Below are positions 43,463 through 53,046 of a stretch of DNA of 64,000 nt, one piece after another. Source of the stretch: Xiphydria camelus (Eukaryota > Arthropoda > Insecta > Hymenoptera > Xiphydriidae). The position numbers and the translations under genes are program-made. The notes under the pieces were generated by a model. That model saw only the letters and a program-made list of their open reading frames with translations. It was not told the DNA's origin and made no database searches. The stretch is from NCBI GenBank assembly GCA_963678675.1, contig OY783197.1, forward strand, positions 8,683,647 to 8,747,646, written 5' to 3'. How positions within the stretch are numbered: position 1 is the first letter of the stretch; every line of letters begins with the position of its first letter.

Positions 43463-44687
43463 CCCCGATAGCAAAGTGGCGCCACCGTGACTGCACAGTA
43501 CTTTCACGTGGTGCATTCGAGTGCATGCACTGGGGTGTCCATCTGGACGTCCAGCGTGAAGCCACACTGCAGTCACGCAGTGTAAGTACGATGGTAAAAG
43601 TAGAATTTTGCAAAAAGGGGGCGATGAAGTAGGATTTCCCGCCTACCTTATCCGCCTACTAGTGTCGGTTTTTTTTTCTCAAACCCGACCCGGCCAGGAC
43701 TCGAACCTGCATTTTTTAGGAGACTGGGAACACTTCTCGCATTCTACCAATTGCGCCATCGACTCTTTGTGGTGGAAGTCGACTAAGAGTTATACATATA
43801 ATATCGACACCTGAAAGCAACAGTACTGTGACTAGTGAGATAAACTCGAAAGCCGATTTCGAGCTATGTCAAACGTAAACTAAAACCGGCATTTATACAA
43901 TGCTACACTGAGATATCTCGGCAAAAAAATATTTAAATATTTAATTTAAATATTTTTGCCGAGATTCAGTGTTGCATTGTGTAAAGGCCGGTTTATATAT
44001 AGGTATATATCTCATTAAATTTTTAAAAATAATTTGATACTTTCTTTTTCAGAACAGTAGCGATTATGATAATTAATCATTCATTATTTATGGAATAATT
44101 CAGTACAATTTGCACTGTTTGAAACATCATTATAATATCAATTTTGTTATTTTCTAGTTTAAAAATTTTGCTATCGGGGTTTGAAATCAATTGATTGTAA
44201 ATTTACAACCGCACACATGCGCAGATCAAAATTGCAAAAGAGCCGCGGATACGCAGCGAACGTACACGTTCCCTGCGTATCAAAATGATTGAGTTAACCC
44301 CCGTATTAAAATCTTGAAATTTGCGTAAAACTATGTTGGAGTGCCGCGGGAGCCGCGTGATCCTCCCAGGAGACATAGCCACCTCAAGTAGGAGCCGCGT
44401 GTTCCGCAGCGAACGTGTTAACAATTTTGTGAAGACAGTGAATTTACCGATATTCATGGTCGGTAAATTTACGAAGTGTGCACGTCGAAAAGGCACGGTG
44501 ACTGCACTGAGTGTAAACACTGTGTCTTCACGCCGTGAACCACTAACAATAACTGTGTTCACTGTGTAGCCACGGTGCTTTTAGTTTGTGTACGCCACGC
44601 GATCATGCCACGGTGAGACCACACTGATGCCACTACGAGGCAGCACTGCGTGCGGCTAGCGTGTAAATCCACGCTTTGCTATCGGGG
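43463..44687 (+). mobile_element. CCCCGATAGC-type element A5
   Basis: The ends CCCCGATAGCAAAGTGG and GCTATCGGGG are flanked by a GA duplication (43461-43462, 44688-44689). Contains a tRNA-like segment (minus strand), the AAACCGGC foldback at 43884-43994 and the conserved 3' half. It lacks one of the CGATCGGAGCC blocks, which is replaced by sequence around 44280-44400. Confidence 0.8.
43681..43767 (-). ncRNA. tRNA-like segment in A5
   Basis: Inverted relative to A3 and A4: A box TGGCGCAATTGG and B box GGTTCGAGTCC on the minus strand, followed by a poly-A/T run. Confidence 0.62.
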
Positions 44688-44947
44688 GATTGGCTTTGTC
44701 TATCGCCGGCAGACATCAATAGTCGCGAGAGAAGTTCCCTAGGGCGTAAAAACCTAGCAGAGAGACGAGAAAGTATGGCGGGTGATGGGTACGCGTCTGT
44801 ACAAAGTGGACTTTATCGGAGTAATTGTATTTTTTGGAAATAAACCGTCGTTTTCAAAGTTAATCCTAACTGAAATCCTCCCTTGTTTCACTCTGTCGTT
44901 CAACAACGAGTATCAACTTTCCCGGAGGACACGAAAAGCTGTAACAT
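44688..44947 (+). repeat. Possible LTR fragment
   Basis: About 260 bp with an AATAAA near 44841 and an ending GCTGTAACA, reminiscent of the R/U5 part of an LTR. The beginning is not defined because A5 is inserted directly to the left. Weak. Confidence 0.25.
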
Positions 44948-45282
44948 CAGGAAAACCGTGAAAGGTTAATAAAATTATCCAAAACGATACCACGAATGTA
45001 AGCAAATTCTTTTCATATCATGACATTTTGTGGAACACTCACCGCTGCTTCATCTTTACAGGAGATGCTCATAATGATTCCCTTGCTTATTGTTAGCCAA
45101 GCAATAACCCAAGCGGTCGTAAAATGCTCAGACCGTATTTTGGATTACTTCCTGGGAGGTCTCTTCATAAATCCTCGTTATTTCCCAGTCGAGGTCCTCA
45201 ACGGTCAGGAGTGAGCGAAGCTCGTTGTATAGGATTAATCTAGAGATGCACATGGAAATTGTGTCTAGATTTACTGTACTCC
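44948..45282. other. Unassigned, short open frame at 45020
   Basis: A 64-codon plus-strand frame with no family resemblance; no repeat recognised. Confidence 0.3.
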
Positions 45283-46556
45283 CAGGTAGCAAACTAACGT
45301 GAAATTAACGTCATTTTTTGGTCAGATCTGGTCATAGACGACGTCAGTAAAAGACGTATAAATGACGTTAAAAGTACGTTCGAAAGTCACATCCCACTGA
45401 CGTCATTTAATGACGTCTTTCTAGCGTTGATTATGGCGTGAAATATGACGTTTAATTTTAGCGATTTTCCAGGTAGCATACTAACGTCGAAATGACGGGT
45501 TTTGATGGTCAGTTCTGACGGCAGATGACGAAAATATAACGTGATTGTGTAAAAAATGACGGTTCTGAGAGGTTAGGGCTGACGTATATCTTTTCATCGT
45601 GAGCGGTCACCCATCCAACTACTGTCCGCACTTTTTGCTGCTTAACTTCATTGATCGGTCGGTGTCCTCGAGTCCTCATCTGCTGCACGCTCCTGTGGTA
45701 TTAAATATTACTATTGGTGTTCATATGAAGTTTGATGAATAAATGTATGTTGCTTTTCCAGTCAATAAGAAAGAGCTTAAATAAATAAGATTTTATAATT
45801 GTATTATTCTTTTCTCAACATTTTTCTAAATTTATAATTGCATCTTTTGATAAATATTCTTGCATAGACGCAAATTGATATTAATAAATAAATAATTATA
45901 TGAATGTTTATAGAAACGACCGCAATATAAAAAATCTTACTTTTATTTATTACAAAAAAACGTACTGGTAAAATGGTACATAGATATAAGAATCGAGAAT
46001 TAAAGTAGACCACACTATACAAATATTTTTATATTATTCATTATAAAAAAATATAAAAATATTCAATATACAGTATGTCCCGTGGACAACGCAAGTATTT
46101 GAATTTCCCCGACATTTGACTTTGGTAGTGCTTGGAACGGTGCTGTAGTTAGAGTTGGCTTCAGAAGAGTGCGCTGCGTTCTTACGAGCCGTGTTTCGAG
46201 AGCGAAAAGTGTAAAACGTCTGATTTCCCGGGAACTGTCAATTCGGAAGATCGAAGCGTCTGACCTCGAAATTAACTGAAATTGTAAATAATGGTAAATA
46301 ATGTGTAGAAGTGATGAAAAATAATCATACAGGTTTCGGAAACACGGCTCGTAAGAACGCAGCACACTCTTCTGAAGCCAACTCTAACTACAGCACCGTT
46401 CCAAGCACTACCAAAGTCAAACGTGGGGGAAATTCAAATACTTGCGTTACCAGTGGGATATACTGTATATTGTATAATAAGTAGTTATTGAAAAATTTTA
46501 TTACGGCGTAAAAATAACGTCTTTTTAACGTCATGACGGTAAAGTTTACATGATGG
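45283..46556. mobile_element. CCCAGGTAGCAA-ended transposon K2
   Basis: Colinear with K1 from CCCAGGTAGCAAACTAACG on, without J. It carries E2 at the position where K1 carries F. The right part stops after AACGTCATGACGGTAAAGTT, so its right end is deleted. Confidence 0.7.
46071..46465. mobile_element. TA-flanked element E2 in K2
   Basis: The ends CAGTATGTCCCGTGG and complement are TA-flanked (46069-46070, 46466-46467). Outer arms of about 130 bp pair well. The core (GAGAGCGAAAAGTGTAAAAC to GTGATGAAAAATAATC) is single-copy, so this member is only partly palindromic. Confidence 0.85.
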
Positions 46557-47544
46557 ACAGATGATGATATACCAACGTAACCCCATTGCTGGGCAACGTA
46601 TGTTATAAATGTGATGGTTTTGTTACATAGAACCAGCATTGGCCCAGCAATATATATCCAATGCCGCCATTATGCCGACGTTGCCAGCACTGGTCCGACT
46701 ATTTGCCGACCTTCTGTGTTTGTTGGGCCCTTAGACTGATTTCAGTTTTCTAATTTCATTACAATGCTATAGAAATTACTAGCTTTAAAAAAAATGAGGA
46801 AAAAATTTATATTTTTCACTAATTTACAAATAAGTTTCTGAAATAAGAGACTGAAGTGCAAAAAAGTATAAATATAATATTTCTATATAATTAATGTGTA
46901 TACATTTAGCAAAGTCTATATTGGACTTCCACATTAAGTAAACGTATTTTATTGCAAATTTCTTCTTACAATTAAACAAATGATCAAAGCTAGATAATGT
47001 GATAGATGAAAGGAAAAATGTGTGCGAGGAGTATTCGAACACCGATATTGTGTTAATTTTTGCAGTGAACACACTCTAATGTATGAAAATAGAAGTTTAA
47101 GATGTGTGAAATTATTAACATTATCTCTAGTATAAGACAAATATTCAGATGACCCATTTTTTATTGTATTTATGTTTAATTGTGGAAAATGAATGAGAAA
47201 AATAGGTTAAGTACAGCAATTATATACTTTGAAAATTGTGAATATTGTAAAAACCGTTGAGCTCGTGAGAATTCAATAAGAGAAAACTTTTGAAGAATTT
47301 TCAATTCTTTCCAAAATAGTCTTCGTAAATTCGCAATATTATTATACTTGCAATTTTATTAACATTAAACTTTTGCACTTAACCTATTTCTCCCATTCAT
47401 TACAAAACTTTCTATGTAAAAAACCTGTATGGAGTAACCAAAGTTTATTGTTTTATAAATAAAAGAAAATATAAATTTGAAAACATTTAACGATAGTCAA
47501 TAATTTTTAAAAATTAAGTACCTAACCTAAAATAGTATACATTC
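46557..47544. other. AT-rich stretch, no gene
   Basis: 46580-46730 contains several GGGCCAAT/GCTGGCAA-like units (TTGCTGGGC, TTGGCCCAGCAA). The rest is AT-rich and open frames are short and unremarkable. Confidence 0.35.
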
Positions 47545-47868
47545 ACAATAATGCCACCAATGTCATCACAGTGTAAGCACCGTGCCGTGTTACCGCGTGC
47601 ATTTCCTTTTCGTAAAGATCACCCCATATGCATTTGATCAAATACTGTGCTGTGACGGTGCCTGCACGTAGTGTCGGCACCGCGTGCAGGTACAGTACTT
47701 GCAGACTGGACATGCACCTTGGTACCAACGTGCTAAATTTCAAATGCATCTCGTGCGGTTACAGTGCTGCCACGGTGGCTCCACTTTACTATCGGGGGAC
47801 GTACACGAACTAAGAGCACCGTGGCTACACAGTGAACACACTGAGTGGTTCACAGCGTAAAGACAAAA

Positions 47869-48611
47869 GGTTCGTTCCAACTAACATGAGAACTGGTTCT
47901 GAACTCGGCGGAGTGTGCGCAGTCTGACTTAGCCGTTCCAACAAACACAGAACTGGTTCTGGAACGATTCCAAAGAGCGTTCCAACTAAACTGCGAACTG
48001 TAACAGAACGGTTCTAGAACGGTAATTCCAGTCCCTATTTCTGAGTTGGGACGATTTTCTAGCCCACGCGTAGTAAGGCGCGAGACGCGCTCTATTTGAA
48101 TCGGTCAGTCCAAGAACAGTACAAATGCATAAAGACAGTTTCGAGAAAAAATGAAAAAAACATAATAACTTCACAATGAGTTAATGGCCATGATATAAAA
48201 GTTGTGATAACTTTTTAGGTAAATGATAATTGAAAATAAAAAATCCGAAAAAATCACTCCCTCCAAGTTATAGAAGGAAAAAATGTATGCACTCTTGTAC
48301 TCTTTTTGGACTCATCTTTCTTTTTCTGCTTTTTTGAATGTTTGTGCATGATAAGCTCTTGAAAACTGTAATGTTTTTTACGTTTTAACAATTAGTTGAA
48401 CTCACACATTCGCTTAGGATAACCCGTGATTTTCCGCAAAATGTATACAAAAGGTGGACAAGCCTCCCTGTGCTGTGTGCGATCCTGTGTTCCAACACAT
48501 CCCATGAATTCAGTTCTAGAACGCATCTGACTGGCGCATGCGCATTAAATAATTCTTAACTAGTTCCAGGACGGTTCTAGAACTGTCCTAAAATGCTTGT
48601 TGGAACGAACC
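47869..48611. mobile_element. Foldback-ended element I2
   Basis: The ends GGTTCGTTCCAACTAACAT and GTTGGAACGAACC match I1. It lies where A copies read AAAGACACAGTGTTTAC, with ACA on both sides. 743 bp, with repeated GTTCCAAC/GGTTCTAGAACGG motifs and no gene. The Tigger 5' region (53261) has a similar GGTTTGTTCCAACC. Confidence 0.65.
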
Positions 48612-48628
48612 TACAGTGTTTACACTCA

Positions 48629-48774
48629 GGGGCCCCTTTCTCTAACTCGCTCTATACGCATCTTAGCCAATAGACCAATCAGAATCAAGTATTCCGTTGT
48701 GGTGGGGGTCCTGATTGGTCTACTCGCTAAGAAACGTATACGTTTCTCTTGCAAGTGAGTTAGAGAAAGGGGCC
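48629..48774. mobile_element. Foldback X
   Basis: The arms GGGCCCCTTTCTCTAACTCG and complement are about 60 bp each around CAATCAGAATCAAGTATTCC. It interrupts A6 between ACACTCA and TGCAGTCACGG. Confidence 0.7.
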
Positions 48775-49328
48775 ACGGTGCAGTCACGGTGTCTTTTCGA
48801 CGTGCACACTTCGTAAATTTACCGACCATGAATGTCGGTAGATTCACTGTCTTCACAAAATGTTTAACACGTTCGCTGCCGCCGGCTCCGATCGGAGCGT
48901 TTCGACACTTTGCGCCTGTGCCGCCGGCTCCGATCGGAGACACATTATCGTGCACATTACATTATTCAGTCTGTTAGCGGCACTGAGCGCGATGCAATCA
49001 ATCTAAAAGTGGCAGCGAATGTGTTAAATCAGAAAATAACAAAATTGATATAATAATAGGTTTGTTCCCAGAAAGCAATTTGTAACTAGTTGCAAATTTT
49101 GATCTGCGCATGTGTGTGCGGTTGTAAATTTACAATTAATTGATTTCACACCCCAATAGAAAAATTTTTAAATTAGAAAATAACAAAATTGATATTATAA
49201 TGATGTTTCAAGTAGTGCAAATTGTACTGAATTATTCCATAAATAATGAATGATTCATTATCATAATCGCTACTGTTTTGAAAAAGAAAGTATCAAATTA
49301 TTTTTAAAAATTTAATGAGATATATATA

Positions 49329-49896
49329 CAGGGTGTTCGGAAAAAATACCGACACAGAAATAGGGGTGATAGGTTACGTCATTACAAGTATTTTGATATA
49401 AGGGACCTATACCCGCAAGCGCCCCCTTCTGGAGATATCAACTTTTCAAGTTTATAACGACCGAGGTTGATCAAAGTAGAATAATAAGAAACGTATCAAG
49501 ATGGTAACGAATATTTAATTTTACGAGATACAAAAACAATGTACTACAGCAAATGCTCAAAATGACGGCCACCCATGTCCATGCAACATCGGAAACGATT
49601 CTGGATAGATGTGCCACTGCGCAAACTGCTTGCGGAAAGGATAACCGCTTAGCTCAAGTCCTTGTACTTTTCGAAGATGATGCGGATACAAGGAGTTTTC
49701 ATTTATTTTTCAATTGTACAGGTAGACAAAAAACTCAATATTATTCTACTTTGATCAACCTCGGTCGTTATAAACTTGAAAAGTTGATATCTCCAGAAGG
49801 GAGCGCTTGCGGGTATAGGTCCCTTATATCAAAATACTTGTAATGACGTAACCTATCACCCCTATTTCTGTGTCGGTGTTTTTTCCGAACACCCTG
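49329..49896. mobile_element. Mariner-type foldback BB
   Basis: The ends CAGGGTGTTCGGAAAAAATA and complement are TA-flanked. The arms are about 170 bp. The loop contains a frame (49553-49843) without a recognisable domain. Confidence 0.78.
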
Positions 49897-49900
49897 TATG

Positions 49901-51538
49901 CAGGGTGGACCAGGTTAAACGTCATTTTTTTATATGTAATAGAACAACAACAAAAAAATAGACTTTCATAAGAAAATTTTTTTCAAAAATGTTTCCTAAC
50001 AAAGATACAGGGTGTCAAAGTTTCGAAAAAAATATGGTTTTCTCATCATAACTTCTAAACTACTTGATCGATTTCCATGAAATTTCGCACACAGGCTAAT
50101 GTAGAACAGCTCTAAGCAATAATTAAATAATTTTTTTAAATTCTCCAGTGGCGTAGATACTAGGGGCCGGTACCCCCTTTCCCCCTCCCAATCTTCGGCG
50201 CCACTGGATATTTTGCAAAGAAAATTTAACTGTTGGATTCCTCGTTTAATTTAGAGAAAAAAATCACCCTTGCAAATTTTTGATTTATGGCTTCGTTTTT
50301 GAGATATTTATTTTAATTTGTAGGGTTGCGAGCAGGCCAAAGCTAGGTTGAACTCCATTAATTGTGATATTTGACAGAGCAACAAAAAAAATAGATTCTC
50401 ATGAGAAAATTTTTTTCAAAAATGTTTCCTAACAAAGATATAGGGTGTCAAAGTTTCGAAAAAAAAATGGCTTTCTCATCATAACTTCTAAACTACTTGA
50501 TCGATTTCCATGAAATTTCGCACACAGGCTAATGTCGTACAGCTCTAAGTAATAATTAAATAATTTTAAAAAATTCTCCAGTGGCGTAGATACTGGGGGC
50601 CGGCACCCCCCTTTCTCCCTTCCCAATCGTCGGCGCCACTGGATATTTTGCAAAGAAAATTTAATTATTGGATTCCCCGTTTAATTTAAAGAAAAAAATC
50701 TCAAAAACGAAGTCACAAATCAAACATTTGCAAGCGTGATTTTTTTCTTTAAATTAAACGGGGAATCCAATAATTAAATTTTCTTTGCAAAATATCCAGT
50801 GGCGCCGAAGATTGGAAAGGGGGAAAGGGGGGTACCGGCCCCCAGTATCTACGCCACTGGAGAATTTTTAAATTATTTAATTATTACTTAGAGCTGTACG
50901 ACATTAGCCTGTGTGCGAAATTTCATGAAAATCGATCAAGTAGTTTAGAAGTTATGATGAGAAAGCCATTTTTTTTCGAAACTTTGACACCCAATATCTT
51001 TGTTAGGAAACATTTTTCAAACAAATTTTCTGATGAGAATCTATTTTTTGTTTGTTGCTCTATCACATATCACAATTAATGGAGTTCAACCTAGCTTTAG
51101 CCTGCTCGCAACCCTACAAATTAAAATAAATATCTCAAAACGAGAAGCCATAAATCAAAAATTTGCAAGGGTGATCTTTTTCTCTAAATTAAACGGGAAA
51201 TCCAATAATTAAATTTTCTTTGCAAAATATCCAGTGGCGCCGAAGATTGGGAGGGGGAAAGGGGGGTACCGGCCACTAGTATCTACGCCACTGGAAAATT
51301 TTTAAAAATTATTTAATTATTGCTTAGAGCTGTTCTACATTAGCCTGTGTGCGAAATTTCATGGAAATCGATCAAGTAGTTTAGAAGTTATGATGAGGAA
51401 ACCATTTTTTTTTCGAAATTTTGACACCCTGTATCTTTGTTAGGAAACATTTTTGAAACAAATTTTCTTATGAAAGTCTACTTTTTTTTGGTTTTTCTAT
51501 CACATATCAAAAAATGACGTTTAACCTGGTCCACCCTG
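49901..51538. mobile_element. Double-unit palindromic element CC
   Basis: The ends CAGGGTGGACCAGGTTAAAC and complement have TA on the right and TG on the left. Each half contains two direct units (units start near 49950 and 50385, mirrored at 50700-51010 and 51040-51480) built around CAAAGTTTCGAAAAAAA and CCAGTGGCGTAGATACT. No gene. Confidence 0.8.
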
Positions 51539-51540
51539 TA

Positions 51541-51935
51541 TATGGGGCATTTCACAAGAAAACGACAAAGCGAAACCCATGGGGTGTCGGGAATTTACTT
51601 CATATATTTTTTTCTTACAGGGTTTTGGGTTCAAAACCTACTCGCAAGTAGTTTTTTTTATTGCCTTTGTTTATACGGGATACCTCTCGACAATATTGAA
51701 AAATGTGATTTTCAGGCTAATTTTCGAATAGAAGAAATGATAATTTCAAAAAACTTCAAATACAAAAAGGTTTTCTTTTTGAATGTACTTCCTGGAAAAA
51801 AATATGCGGTATTACCAGTACCGGCAGAAACGAAAATAACCATTATTTTTTCGTCTCCTGAAAATACGCCATTTTTGATTTCAAGAAAATAAATTTTGAA
51901 TTAATCTTCAAAGAATTACAAATTTGTTAAGCTTG
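51541..51935. other. Unassigned, one 116-codon frame
   Basis: The plus-strand frame 51542-51892 encodes a lysine/phenylalanine-rich product with no recognised family. It begins in the flank of CC. I see no reason to call it a gene. Confidence 0.25.
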
Positions 51936-51985
51936 TTTAAGCATAATTCCGTAAGAATGATATTTCTGATTGGTCGATCCTTACT

Positions 51986-52074
51986 CTTACTTCTACCGGT
52001 ATTAAATGACTCAAGTACCGACCAAGCCTCCCCAAAGGTAACTTCAAACTGGCCAATACAGAATGGGACATACG
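51986..52074. repeat. Half of a D-type palindromic element (D4)
   Basis: One arm only: TTCTACCGGTATTAAATGAC, then GGTAACTTCAAACTGGCC and terminus GGGACATACGG before TA (52075-52076). Its left flank is a piece of foldback N1. Confidence 0.7.
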
Positions 52075-53046
52075 GTATGTGAAAGTAGCCGGTAAGTGAA
52101 CAGTGTAGGTAGAAGTCGAGTCGGTAGTTAGAGTTGGTGTCAATTCGGGAGATCGAAGCGTCTAACCTCGAAATTATGAATTTGTGAATAATGGTGAGTA
52201 ATTTCCATTCCATTTAAATTTATAATTTCGAGGTTAGACGCTTCGATCTCCCGAATTGACACCAACTCTAACTACCGACTCGACTTCTACCGGAATGAAA
52301 TGACTCAAGTACCGACCAAGCCTCCCCGAAGGTAACTTCAAACTGGCCAGTACAGAGTGGCCCCGACAGCAAAGCGTGGATTTACACGCTAGCCGCACGC
52401 AGTGCTCCCACGTAGTGGCACCACTGTGGTCTCACCGTGGCATGATCGCGTGGCGTACACAAACTAAAAGCACCGTGGCTACACAGTGAACACACTGAGT
52501 GGTTCAAAGCGTAAAGACACAGTAGTTACTCTCAGTGCAGTCACGGTGTCTTTTCGACGTGCACACTTCGTAAATTTACCGACCATGAATGTCGGTAAAT
52601 TCATTGTATTCACAAAATTTTTAACACGTTTGCTGCCGCCGGCTCCGATCGGAGCCAGTCGACACTTTGCGCCTGTGCCGCCGGCTCCGATCGGAGACAC
52701 ATTGTCGTGCACATTACATTATTCAGTCTGTTACCGGCAATAAGCGAGATGCAATCAATCTAAAAGTGGCAGCGAATGTGTTAAATTAGAAAATAACAAA
52801 ATTGATATAATAATAGGTTTGTTCCCAGAAAGCAATTTGTGACTAGTTGCAAATTTTGATCTGCGTATGTGCGGTTGTAAATTTACAATTAATTGATTTC
52901 ACACCCCGATAGAAGAATTTTTAAATTAGAAAATAACAAAATTGATATTATAATAATGTTTCAAACAGTGCAAATTGTACTGAATTATTCCATAAATAAT
53001 GAATAATTAATTATCATAATCGCTACTGTTTTGAAAAAGAAAGTAC

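Larger units (their letters stand above)
47545..49328 (-). repeat. CCCCGATAGC-type repeat A6 with insertions
   Basis: 47545-47796 is the end of one subfamily (GTG/CAC-rich, ending TACTATCGGGGG). From 47799 the A body follows in the orientation of A4, including the twin CGATCGGAGC blocks (48886-48940). It is interrupted by I2 and X. It runs to about 49328, where the mariner-type element begins. Confidence 0.65.

Noticed and set aside
49553..49843. 96-codon gene in BB
   Set aside because: The C-terminal half is read from the palindrome arm; no domain recognised.
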